A stretch of 64,000 nt of DNA from Collybiopsis luxurians FD-317 M1 (taxonomy: Eukaryota > Basidiomycota > Agaricomycetes > Agaricales > Omphalotaceae). The stretch lies in the NCBI GenBank assembly GCA_000827265.1, contig KN834828.1, forward strand, positions 1 through 64,000. Reading direction: 5' to 3'. The notes under the pieces are model-generated. The model worked only from the letters and a program-made list of their open reading frames with translations. It did not search any database and was not told where the DNA came from. The position numbers and the translations under genes were made by a program. Positions 11,641-22,477 of this stretch are shown one piece after another; position 1 is the stretch's first letter; each line of letters opens with the position of its first letter.

Positions 11641-12013
11641 TACAGGGCAAAATATTGATTAGATCTTCTGTGGGATTGTTTCCAAAACCCGGAATTAGGA
11701 AGATAACATTACCGTCAATTCGCCGAGATACTAAACATGGGACTGTGCTCCGCTTGTAACAAGACTATAGTATTCAATTTTTAAAATTAGGCCTGGGCAT
11801 AATATTCATAACTAAGCATCAGCCACTGATACTCATATTGCCTCATTACTCTTTTGATAAGAGCCCTGTCCTTAGCTCTGTGGCCTCGACAATGGGGGCA
11901 GCATCAAGAGTACTGAATATAAATAAGTAATCAAAACTTTCATATTACAAACTTCTGATCACTGAACAGACCGGAAAGTGTGATAATAAAACTGATTTTC
12001 TACAGGAGGACCT

Positions 12014-13449
12014 TCATTGTATCTTCACAATATAGTCAAGAAGGAGACCAGATTCAACTACCGCTCCGAAGTAGAATCCATTGTGGCAAAACACTTTCCA
12101 ACAAGTTTGAGAGTCATTGATATCAACAGATATCCACTGCCATATCAAATGACTGGCCCCTCCTGCACCACTAAAAAGGAAAAAAATCCTCGTTTGGCCG
12201 TTCAATAAGCCCGATATAAATAAACATAGAAGGAACAGGCTCCCAAAGAACACCAAGTGAGACTTGATTCGAGAATCAAAAAATACGGCAGTGGATTTAA
12301 TACCAGCTTTCAAATCGTCTTCTTTATCCTGACATGCATAAATTGTATCTAAAGATTTATATATTCAATATAATTGCGAGTTTGGCACTCTTCCATCATT
12401 TCTTGACTTACCGTACCACAAAGTCCAACTATAATGAATGAGACGCATGAGTTTAAGAAACTACATAGGAAGATAGTCCTACCTCCATGTGCCGATTCCG
12501 AGGTAAATGGTCGAAGGTGAACAGGTGTTCATGACGCAGGCCCATGCCATGGGATTTCCAGTGTTGATAGCGATACCTTTGAAAGTGGGTCTCTGTGAGA
12601 AGGAGAAAAAGATTATGTTTGACATATTTACCTAGCCAAGCTTGAGGCCAATTTATCCATCGTTTCATAAATGGATAAAGACCTGCAAGTGGAAATATCG
12701 TCACAAGTGCAATAAACCATCTATTTGGATTGTTTTGAGAAGAACAGGAGTTATCACAATTTATAATAAATATGAATGCACCCTAGTTCATGGACATCCC
12801 GGATCATGTATAACATGATAATGATGTGAAACAAAAGAAAGCTACAGGCTCCCCAAAGAGAGATTTTTCTGCTTGCTAATGGACGATCCTTAGTACGTTC
12901 TAATCAACAATTTAGCATGTTATTAGGTGAAAGAATGAGCCAAACGGACCAACTTGTCTGTCTAGGTTTCGATCTACAATGTCATTCCAGATACAACCGC
13001 AACCTATCTGAAGTCGAATTTCAACAACTAGATGAAGCTGAAAAATGCCTTACTAGCTAGTATGTCAGTGGCAGAATGCCACATCAAGTACACCACTCGA
13101 CCTATGTGACAAACATGCTCCAAAAAATCCTGCTCCAAATTTCCAGACAAATTCTGCCAATGGCATATAAGTTACATATGCTGCCATGCTGAGTCCCCAT
13201 GCTTGAGAGAATAATGTGAATATTTCAGTCATAGTCTGTAAGCCAAGTTTTATAACATACCGAAGGGCCAAAATACAACCATAGTTCCAGCAAAATATTG
13301 TATCCGGGTAAGTTCCACCTAACCGTTGATTTAGTCAAGTGTAGTCAATTTTCTTGAAGGAACACTACCCATGGCTTCAAGATAGTAACTGTCTTGATGG
13401 CCTTTGGTTTCAAAAATGCGGTTGCTGCATCAAGAATTGAATGGGTCAT
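12014..13449 (-). CDS. UbiA-family aromatic prenyltransferase
   Basis: Integral membrane enzyme that joins a prenyl diphosphate to an aromatic acid (4-hydroxybenzoate or orsellinate type). ATG at 13449 gives MTHSILDAATAFLKPKAIK; spliced exons 13449-13369, 13318-13261 and 13201 onward keep the frame and read KPWVELTRIQYFAGTMVVFWPFAWGL. The first Asp-rich motif is NDIVDRNLDRQV, spliced to ERTKDRPLASRK. It is followed by LAGLYPFMKRWINWPQAWLG, GIAINTGNPMAWA, and the second motif ACQDKEDDLKAGIKSTA. The C-terminus, AGGASHLIWQWISVDINDSQTCWKVF, matches the COQ2-like end, with the stop at 12014. Roughly eight to nine exons. Both Mg-binding motifs are intact. The N-terminus is short and lacks an evident mitochondrial presequence, unlike housekeeping COQ2. 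Neighbouring P450, methyltransferase and epoxide hydrolase genes argue for a meroterpenoid role. Substrate and chain length cannot be read from the sequence. Confidence 0.88.
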
Positions 13450-13574
13450 GTTTGCAAAGCCAACAGAGATCGCAGTAGTTTAACGCTTTTAATTGCCTCG
13501 TAGCTTGTCCGTGATCCAAAATTTTACCTGTATGATTGTAAAATACTTCAGATGGATCTAGATTAAACTCACTG

Positions 13575-13880
13575 AACTAGTTTAGAATTTGATGCCCTGC
13601 CGCTGGTAATGGGCCAACGCTGCCGCATGGCTGTTACTCGTGCCCTAAGCCTATCTGCTGACCCAAGCGCCACCCCCTCACGGCTATGTTCAACTAAATC
13701 CGAATTTCATTATGATGTTATTACAATGTCAAGTGTACCATATTACCCTATCTACTTTAAGTCATTAGTATTGTGATACTAACATAAAACTTCCTGTCAA
13801 GGATCAGGCACAGAGTTCACCACCACAAAAACTCGGTATTCCATTTCATTCCATGTAGTTGTAATCATCTGGTCCTTGAA
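13575..13880. repeat. Dispersed repeat family, copy 1
   Basis: Starts near a TGGGCCAACGCTGCCG block with TTACTCGTGCCCT. It ends with TGTCAAGGATCAGGCACAGA followed by the signature TCGGTATTCCATTTCATTCC. The order and spacing match 28993-29300 along the whole length. No coding potential; probably a non-autonomous element. Confidence 0.7.
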
Positions 13881-14153
13881 ACAGAGCACAAACAGAAATC
13901 TTGGCAAATTTATACCTTATCAGAAGTTTTTGTTGCAAAATGTGTGATCCACCTCGGAACAGAAGTTCCACTTCATTGCAACTATTTGAATGCCAATTTA
14001 GGTTATTATTAAGATCAAGGATTTTAGTACAGATCTTGTGTCTGGTTAATTTAGCTTAGCGCAGGCTCAACGGCCCAAGATTATTTTAGTAAAGCTTTAT
14101 CAGCAGAATGGAAATACGAGTAATAAACCAATTAGCAAACATTCCTAATGTGG

Positions 14154-14631
14154 TTAGGGCATATCACCGTACCAGAATACGGATACGACCGTATGTTGCG
14201 ATTCAATCGGTTGGGACGGTACGGGTTGCATGGTTGAAAGTATATTTACTGTTATAGGGATAGAACTAATAGTATTTTTCAAAGTTAATATACCATTTCG
14301 ATCAATTCGCCGCGCTTTGTGACCTGTGACCAACAGTCAGAATTTTCATTTCGCCTAATTTCCTTTTAAGGCAAGATTTATAAGCATTCTGAGCGCTTAT
14401 ACTGGTCAAAGCTGTAAATTTGAGGCAAATTTTGCCCCACAGGCCAAAAAGACTCGACTTTCTGAAGGCCTGTGATCTGTGACCATTGAGCTGAAGAAAA
14501 TGGTACAGTAAATGGTTCTTACAGCTGTGTACGGGACGGGCTGATACGGGTTATACCGTTGTACTGTATGTATTGACCTGAAAAGTCGCGGCGGTACGTA
14601 GTACGGGTACGGGCACGGTGACATGCCCTAA
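14154..14631. mobile_element. MITE with TTAGGGCATRTCACCG terminal inverted repeats
   Basis: The left end TTAGGGCATATCACCGTACC and the right end, read in reverse, TTAGGGCATGTCACCGTGCC form inverted repeats. Subterminal GTACGG words occur at both sides. About 478 bp, non-coding. Unlike the right half of the window it keeps its CpG sites, which suggests recent arrival or escape from methylation. A clear target duplication was not found. Confidence 0.7.
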
Positions 14632-14639
14632 GTGTAACC

Positions 14640-14910
14640 TGGATCCAGTCTTGTATTACAAACACTTGACGCAAAGTGGGCCAACGCTAATGCGTGGCGG
14701 GACTCGTGCCGTTTTCAGTAATTGGAACAAATTACATACCTTGCGGATCCTGGATCATCAGGATCAGTAATGAAATCTAACTGAAATTGTATAAATTGCA
14801 AAAATTAGATCAATTCAAAATTGCCTGCTTTGGATACGGCACAGAATTGTCAGAGCAGAAACTCAGCATTCCATTCCATTCCATGCACTCGTAACTAGCT
14901 GGGATTGCAA
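14640..14910. repeat. Dispersed repeat family, copy 2 (shorter)
   Basis: Contains GTGGGCCAACGCT, GGGACTCGTGCC, GGCACAGAATTGTCAGAGCA and CTCAGCATTCCATTCCATTC in the same order as copies 1 and 4, with an internal deletion. Confidence 0.6.
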
Positions 14911-15186
14911 TACATTTTCAATCAACTAAATGATTATGGCATTACGGAATTAAGACCGTCGTTGCTGTCCTGTGATCTACTGGTCCGGCAGGCAATTTAT
15001 CTCGAAAATTCTAATGTCATAAAAGAATCAATGCAAGGAGCGTATAAGGTTTAATGAATCTTTGATGGTGGACACTACTCGGGAATACGCCATAGCTGTC
15101 GAACTAGGGATTAAATGATAGTGTTTCTTTAAGCTGGGGGTTATTAAGTAAATATCGGAACACACCACCTTTGATTTTGCGCCATC

Positions 15187-17503
15187 ATGTCTTCATATCC
15201 ACCACAGGTTGTGGGAACAGTAGTTTTGTCACTTATACTCTACCGTTTGTTCCAGAACATGCAATGGTATGCCAAGTTACCCCCAGGGCCAAGAAGAATT
15301 TTGCCCTTCCTGGGCCTCTATGATTTTCCAGCATCAGGGGATCCACTCCCTTGGGTATCTCATTTCCCTCTATACGGTAAGCTGATTCAGGTCTTATCTT
15401 TCTACATTAATATATCATAAAACAATCATAAACTGCGTGGAAAGCATTATGCCATGCACTGTGAATTCAGCTATAGGCATTTCTGATACTCCTGAGTCCA
15501 TTCCAGAACCAGTTCTGGAGTACTTTAGTGAAATTATTTCACTATAACATTTTCCAGGTCATTGATAAATTATCTTCGGGTCCTGTTCTGTGTGGTGTAA
15601 ATTCTCCTACATTACCGGTTCATTTAATTTCATCTGAATTCATGTTGATAACAAATAATCCCAGGCTCCATTAGCTCCGTTACCGTCCTCGGAAGGACAG
15701 TGGTACTTCTGAACGACCTCACAACATGTACAGAGCTCCTGAACAAACGATCAGCAATTTATTCTGGACGCCCTGTTTTTCCATTTGCAGGGGACATGTG
15801 AGTTAAATATTATGTTATGCTGCACGTAAATCTCTAATGGGAATGAACCCGCTGAATTGCAGGATAGGATGGGATCAACAGCTCATCATGGCACAGTGTA
15901 ACAGCCACTTTTACACAATGCGAAGACTTTTGAAAACCCATATTGGAACACCCAAAGCAGCTGCCGAATTCCAGTATGTTCAAGAGCGCGAGACACGAAA
16001 TTTACTTCGCCGGTTGCTGCTGGATCATCCAGACAATGTACAAAGAAATATTCGTCTGTAAGTAGGCCAGTCTTTAGTTGTGCTGTTACTTTCTACTAGC
16101 AATTAAAAATGCGAAATTACCAGGGTTGCCGGGGCTATTGCGCTCTCTATTTCACATGGATACTCCGTTCATAGAGATGGTCCCGATCCGTTTATATCTC
16201 TAGTGGAAAAAGCTGCCAGGGAATTTTACCAGGCAACCTTGCCTGGGGCATGGATGGTTGATACTTTCCCATTTTGTCAGTGACCTATAGTATTTCTAAT
16301 GAAACGGCAAGCCTGATTAGTTCCAGTGAGACATATTCCGGACTGGGTGCCATGGGTAACATTCAAGAAGATCGCAGCTCAATATCGTGCAGACAATTTT
16401 GAGCAAAGTAATGCACCCTTTGATTATGTCAAAAATACAATGGTTTTCTCTTTACTTTACCCTGAAATTTTCCCTTATGAACACCTCGTTCCAGGCTGTT
16501 GGGACCGCAGTCCCATCTTTCCTTGCAAATGTCTTAAAAAGTGGTGTCAACAGCGATGCAGAGTATTCTGCAAAATTTGCTGCTACTGCAATATACGGAG
16601 GAGGTTCTGACCCGGTAGAGTCATGATTTGAACGGTGGTTAATGTAAGATTTTGACTTCATTTCTAGGTTGTTGCCGCTCTGAGCACCTTTATGCTTTTG
16701 ATGGCATTAAATCCCGAAGTCCAAGCGAAGGCCCAGGACGAGATAGATAGTGTTGTGGGACCAGACGAGCTTCCTTCATTCAAACACAAAGATGACCTGA
16801 TTTATATCAACGCAATGGTAAAGGAAGTTTTTCGGTGGCATTCGACAGGACGCATTGGTGCGATTCCGGATGTTTTAATGAATGAATTCCAGATTAATGA
16901 GTTCATTAGGAATTCCTCACAGAGTCATTCAAGACGACTATTATGATGGCTACTTAATTCCAAAAGACTCCATTATCATTCCACACATTTGGTAGATATT
17001 AATTTTCTATGATAGCTTCCCGGACTGATATACTAATCAGGAATATCACCCGAGACTCAAAAATATATCATAATCCCGACCAATTCTGCCCAGAGCGGTT
17101 TTTAGATGAAAATGGGCACATTCCTGAGCTTGATCCGTGTACCTTCTTTTTTGGATTTGGGCGAAGGTAAGTTTTGGACATATCTCTTGTTTCCTTTTTT
17201 TTAGCTTGAGCAAATCTTGAAGGATTTGTCCTGGGGAGGATTTGGCAAAGGCTCATATGTTTATTACTATTGCTATGATTCTGGCAACATTCAGCATACA
17301 AAAGCCTTCAAATAAAACTGGTAATAAAGTTCAATCAGTTGTGGAGTTTGAAGGGGGAACTGTATGGTAGGTTATTGCCCTTCCATAGCATCAAGAGGTC
17401 ACCTTGGTTGATTAAATGAAATAGTCATCCAAAGCCCTTTGATATTACCATAGAGCCAAGAACTGAGCAAGCCAGAGTACTGATCGAAAGCATGGTGCTC
17501 TAA
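15187..17503 (+). CDS. Cytochrome P450 monooxygenase 1
   Basis: Haem-thiolate monooxygenase of a basidiomycete P450 family, anchored by an N-terminal helix (VVGTVVLSLILYRLF). The ATG at 15187 is followed by the proline hinge KLPPGPRR. Eight or more short introns. Order of blocks: TTCTELLNKRSAIYSGRP (helix B), QLIMAQCNSHFYTMRRLLK (helix C), I-helix AATAIYGGGSDP spliced to VVAALSTFMLLMALNPE, the ExxR motif in MVKEVFRWH, GIPHRVIQDDYYDGYLIPK after an intron at about 16858-16910, PERF as DQFCPERFLDENG, and the haem loop FGFGRR spliced to ICPGEDLAKA with the cysteine ligand. Stop TAA at 17501-17503. All invariant residues are present and no frame break was found. Faces away from the prenyltransferase. 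Likely hydroxylates or epoxidises a pathway intermediate. Confidence 0.9.
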
Positions 17504-18299
17504 ATTTTATGCCAAGGCTCTTTCCTTCTGCGTTAAATGAATCTAACTGAAGAAAGTTGACTCTAATGTCTCTGTCTTACATACTTCTAATAGTTACCCA
17601 GAGAATTCTAAATTGAGCAAAATCCCGAACTTTAAAGAATGAGGATGTCCCAGAGATTTGAAAGCAGGGCTCAGTTGTGCTTAAAATACGGACTGTGAAC
17701 CATGTTCAAAGAGTGTACAGTCATTGACCACTCAGCATTTAGGTAGCCCATGACTTGGAACATGATGGAATTGCATGCGTCAAACCAGTTGTTCTATCTG
17801 TCCTTTGTTAGGCCTAAGGTTACACACACCTATACCCGTTTCTGTGGCCAAGTTAGTCCAATTCGGCCGGAAAGGCAACCGTAGCGGCGTTGCTCCATTA
17901 CAATGTGCCGTCCCTTGACCACTGTTGCATTCCGTGAATTTCTTATGATTACAATTGGATATTAAACATATTCTGAAGTAATAATTTATTAGAAATGTGA
18001 TTTGGTGTTTGAGATAAATATGATTTCAAGGAAAAGGCTGGGACAGGCAGAAGCACGGGACTAATCTCAGTTTTCTTTGGGTATCTAAATTCTTTACAGT
18101 CGCTTCATAATCTAGGGCTTGCAAAACATTGTTAGTTTGCATGAGCATTTATGAGTTGACCAGATTAGGCAAGTGGAAAAATGGAAGCGGCGGTTATGTG
18201 AATCCTCTATAATCATTGGAAACCGACTGTTATTGGGCCAACTCTGACTAGAGAACCTGGAGGAGAGCAATAAGCTCAGATATCATCCAACTACAGTAA

Positions 18300-18810
18300 A
18301 AGTTGAGGAGCGCACCATATACTCTATAAGACTTTCAAACTCATTTACCAGCCCTCCACTTTAAAGAATTCTGAAATATACTTCAAGCCATCCACTCAAT
18401 ACAGCAAACTGTAAATTGGATGGGGAAAAACCGATAGACACATAACCTATTGCAAAGAAGGCAAACAAGGAAATCAAGAAGATATACATTGGGTTGGGAC
18501 AGCCGGATGGAGATAAATTCCAGTTTAAGTACACGGTATAAAGATCATATTCCAGTCGACCTACGAACATAGAAATTCATCAACGGCTCAATGTCCTTAT
18601 TCAATATCGGATAGTTCAAATATCCCATAAGCCGGCTAAAATGGTCCAAAGACACCTCGATTGTGCACCATAGTAGCGCCTAGGAAATTTGTAACCTCTC
18701 TGAATCGGTGCTTTGCATAATCAAATTCGCCTGGGTCAGAATCTCCATCTAAGGTAAAGCTGGTTTGGGCGAAGTCGGGTTTTGGAACGTATTGACTAGT
18801 TTGGCATGCT
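18300..18810 (-). pseudogene. Unidentified membrane-protein-like gene fragment
   Basis: On the minus strand one frame reads TLDGDSDPGEFDYAKHRFRE, then NFLGATMVHNRGVFGPF and a stop. Another frame reads SRLMGYLNYPILNKDIEPLM, followed by LEYDLYTVYLNWNLSPSGCP and a hydrophobic stretch (MYIFLISLFAFFAIGYVSIGF), ending near 18361. The segments look protein-coding (biased composition, charged and aromatic residues spaced as in a real protein, an evident helix) and could be exons of one gene, but I do not recognise the family. No start or complete reading was found, so it may be a remnant. It lies inside the putative metabolic cluster. Confidence 0.35.
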
Positions 18811-19099
18811 AACCTTAGTTGATGTCCATCAAGCCACTAAGTCATGTACTCATTAATCAATGTTTAGCCTGTAGTTGCTGATCATATCAGATTCCTGTAC
18901 CAGAAAGGTGTGACGCAATTACATACAGCTTACCGTGGAGCCGCGGATAGAGATAATCCGCTACTACTGGCTGACCATTCTTCTAGCCATACACATACAC
19001 ACCGAAAGTGGAAACTATTCGAAGGCAATAATTTACATGAAATATATGCCGACACTGATAACTCTTTACAGTTGGGTGGAAAGATCATACAAATTGATT

Positions 19100-19330
19100 G
19101 TATGCACCTAACAACTAAACTAAATGATGAATATTAAACTATCATATAAACTACATTGGATTTTTATTTTTTGGATTTCCATTGTCCCAGGCCGAACTTT
19201 TTCCACTTTTGGCATGATAGCTATTATTACGAATGCGTGGAATGAAATGCAATTCCGAGTTTATGTGTCGATGATTTTGTACCTGATTCAAGATAGGAAA
19301 TGTCGAATTGACCTAATTATCACAATTTAT
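19100..19330. repeat. Dispersed repeat family, copy 3 (inverted)
   Basis: Carries the signature in reverse orientation, ACGAATGCGTGGAATGAAAT near 19230-19249, followed by CCGAGTTTATGTG and CTGATTCAAGATAGGAAATG, matching the reverse of copies 1 and 2. Confidence 0.5.
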
Positions 19331-19944
19331 ACAGTTTTAGTTAGTTTTCATTACATGTAATGATCCGAAAAAGCTCTACTAAGTAATACTTCATTAGGTT
19401 CATGAACGGTGTACCGAAATATCATACTTCTTAGGCTCGAAAGAAATTCGTCACCTTTTCAATTGAATTGTGGCTTCTGCGAGACACTTGTGAAGCACTT
19501 GTGACCATCAATTTTCCTTTTTACTGTGAGCTTCACTAAGAACTTTCCGTTTTGACCTCCTCAATAAGTGTCTTATATGCTATAGCACTTGAAAGTGTTT
19601 CATTATATACACTTTTTCTCTTTTTAGATTTCTCGGCTTCCGTCAATTTGGGACAACACATCCACTAAGTATACCATTGGATTGATAATTTGGCCCCACA
19701 TTATTCTAGCTTATCGGGTCAAGTATTGGAACTTTCACTGACAGCAATCTAGATTGAGTATATGCACGTTAGGAGCAGGATTTCAATGTCCTAAAAAAGT
19801 GCGCGCGCATTAATGGGTATAAGTTCATCAAGTTTGGTGATCATCTGATGAATATTTAGACTGCCGTTCAGAAGACACATCTCTCGAGGGTATAATCACA
19901 CCGAAGGAGTTGATTAACATCTTGTTAAGTAACATACCGCCCCA

Positions 19945-21781
19945 TTAAATGGGCAAAAAGGTGAAGGTGGTAAGCATGCCTGGCTTGACTCTGTCAAGCT
20001 TCCATCCAGCTTCTTTCCCAAGATGAGTGAAGTCATCTTGAGTCCTTTCCTTCCCATTGAAAAGTGTCATCATCTGAAAACTTCAAAACTCAAACAACAT
20101 ACGAAAGTAAATTCACATACATTGAGATCCAATGCAGTAAAAAACCCTTCGCCACCTATACCCAGATTTGCAAGCAATGGATAAGGAGCTTTAGGGAAAT
20201 CAAAGCCCTCCAAATTTGGATCTTCGCAAGTGTACCTGGCAAGAGAGTCAAAAATGACAAGTTTCGACGAAGGTCCAGCCGCATTGCGCAGATGCAACAG
20301 GATCTTGTGAGCATCTTCATCAGACCAGTCATGAATTACCACACGCAGGAAATACACGGCAGCCCTCTGAATGGGTTGTGGAGTAAAAAAGTCATGAACT
20401 GAGAAATCCTGGATCTATTCAGATACTGTCACAACCCATGACACAATCGCTGTCACCTTGAAGTTGGACTCTACCGCTATTGATAGCATCTGGATCGGTT
20501 TGCTCCCAAAACTCGATTTCAAATAAGTCAAAGATATTTAGCTATTCTGAACAACATATACCTTTTGACCAGCCACAATTTGTTTCTCGAGATCTTGAAC
20601 AACATAGCGCAATTGGGGGAAGGCCTTCTTGACAACGAGTGTTGCGGAGCCAATGCTACCTCCAATGTCCACAATAATATCATCAGCCTTCAATGTGCTT
20701 CCATCGATACCTTTCGTTGACATTACGAGCTATCGCACAAATATAGCATTGAACTTACCATTAATGAAAATATCTTGAGGGAACATGTCAGCCCCCCCTT
20801 TCATGCCAGCGGTAAAGCGGCGGGCCCGCCATTCATTGCTAGGTTCTTCAAGCCAGTCCCACATTTTTTTGGGAGTTTTATACACCATATTGAATGCCGC
20901 AGGCGCCTGAAGAGGCTGTTTCAACCACGATGAGAGCATGGCTGAGGATGCCAGACTCTCATCGGCACTGGAAAGTTTTGCATACCGTAAATAGAAATCA
21001 AGGTATGAACAGTAGCTTGACGCGTACAATCCATGTATGATCGAAGCGAATGGGGCATCATCAAAACGTCTCTTGGGACTGCCGTATGGAATAATACGTC
21101 AGAAAGTCCAAGCGAAGAGGTTGTTAAATTACTCACTCTGCTTTTAATTGCTCAAGCGATTTTGCCTTCTTTAACAAAGAGGAAAGGCGATTATGAGAAA
21201 ACACGTTTGGAGCGGTCTCTTTGAAAATATGACGTGTGGCAAGGTATCGCATAATCCGAGCTGTCGTAAGGTCAAAAGCAGCAGGCTCTGATAAGCAAGA
21301 TACTCCTACCGATGTATGCGGAGTCAATACCAGTGGTAGCACTAAGCTCTTTCACATGAAGTCCCTGTTCCGTAAGTATTAATAATTGAAACCAGATATA
21401 GAGAATTTATAAGCAGACCTGAGGGCTCGCTGTTCCCAGAATATCAGGAATATTGACATCCACAACAAAGCCTAGAGCAGCACTTTCAAACATTGCTGGG
21501 GCAGCAAGCTGGAGAAACTCAATTGGAGATTGTACAGTTGCAATAAGCTGGGCCGCCGCCGCTACAATCAAGTGCCTAACATGACTAAGAGCGGGATCAA
21601 ACTCCAATGGTCCTGGCTCAAAAGGAGCATCCAGAGTTGGTACCTCTGCAGACTGCTTTGCATATGCCGCCTGAAGGATGGCTGTTTCGGAACAGATGAT
21701 ATCGACGAGGGCCCTCAAGGAATCGCACATACTTGTCTTTCTGGGAGTGGGGTGAGAGCTGTGAAAACCTTGATGATACAT
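19945..21781 (-). CDS. SAM-dependent O-methyltransferase (methyltransferase_2 type)
   Basis: Transfers a methyl group from S-adenosylmethionine to a hydroxyl, probably phenolic. Minus strand, ATG at 21781 (a second ATG at 21730 could be the true start). The N-terminal dimerisation/winged-helix part includes MFESAALGFVVDVNIPDILG, GLHVKELSATTGIDSAYI, RYLATRHIFKE and VFSHNRLSSLL. Middle exons give YKTPKKMWDWLEEPSNEWRA. The SAM-binding glycine loop is DIIVDIGGSIGSATLVVKKAF followed by VVQDLEKQIVAGQK. The catalytic His region is VIHDWSDEDAHKILLHLRNA. The end reads GWKLDRVKPGMLTTFTFLPI with TAA at 19947-19945. About eight exons; no internal stop. The glycine loop is GGSIG rather than GGGxG, which is common in fungal members. 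It is divergently oriented to the second P450 with about 700 bp between start codons, so they may share a promoter. Confidence 0.88.
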
Positions 21782-22477
21782 TTATATCCCTTTAAACCGG
21801 GATGAATTTTGGCGATGTTGTAATCGGTGGGATCGAAAACAATCAGTTGTTCAAATGATCAAATATAGGAATGAAATAAATCTTTAGGGTCCAACGCAAC
21901 ATTAGAAAGATTAAATCATCATGGATCATAGCTCTCGGCTTGTTCGGTTATTGATAGTACTGGTACAGCGGAATCGAGCCCTAAACAGTAATAGCGCATC
22001 AACGTTGTAATTCCTTGTTTGTTATGAATGTTATTGAATTCGATCATCTGATGTTGACTTTCTTTCTTGTCTAGCTTTTTTGAGCAAATTCAAGCTCATG
22101 GGTCTCGAACATATCCCGCGCTTTGGGCGATCTAGTCGGATTATAGTTTGCTACTTCATGAAAATGGATTGCTGTCAAGAAGATAATCATGATGAAATTG
22201 ACGGAAAAGTTGCATAAAACTGATCAAATGAGCTGATTATCAAGGAGTACGTCCTATTTTATGCCCGCGTGATTCCTTTGACGGAAGCGGAAGTACAAGT
22301 TATGTTCAATCTGGGGAAAGTGCCAAAGTGGTATTCAATTCCGCTAACCACATGCTGACATGAGAACTTTCTATATAATTTCTCCAGTTCATCACCACAG
22401 ATGCCTTACGCTGCATCCTCAGTACAACAGCTAGATACACATCCCCTTCGTCTATATCACTCTCGTTTCCACTGGCG
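21782..22477. promoter_or_regulatory. Divergent intergenic region between O-methyltransferase and P450 2
   Basis: About 700 bp separates two start codons pointing away from each other. A CTATATAA word lies about 110 bp before the P450 start (22371-22378). No operator can be named. Co-regulation is an inference from the arrangement. Confidence 0.4.

Larger units (their letters stand above)
9437..12013. other. Intergenic repeats; no supported gene
   Basis: No domain is recognised. The region contains a strong hairpin (10367-10415) and a weak copy of the dispersed repeat marked by GCATTCCATTTCATTCCAT near 11569-11588. A 102-codon frame at 10453-10761 on the minus strand is not supported by any motif. 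The part nearest 12013 is the 3' flank of the prenyltransferase gene. Confidence 0.45.
17504..19944. other. Intergenic with repeat fragments and one unidentified gene fragment
   Basis: Contains an unidentified minus-strand fragment (18300-18810) and a diverged copy of the dispersed repeat on the opposite strand (19100-19330). A further weak similarity to that repeat lies near 17830-17950 (GCATTCCGTG). No complete gene is seen. Confidence 0.45.

Noticed and set aside
12014..13449. First thought to be an oligopeptide or other transporter because of the many hydrophobic frames
   Set aside because: After splicing, NDIVDRNLD, ERTKDRPLAS, YPFMKRWINWPQ and QDKEDDLKAGIKSTA appear in the exact order of UbiA prenyltransferases.
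14154..14631. TTAGGG at the element ends as telomeric sequence
   Set aside because: Only one TTAGGG occurs at each end, in inverted orientation, as part of a 16 bp inverted repeat; there is no tandem array.
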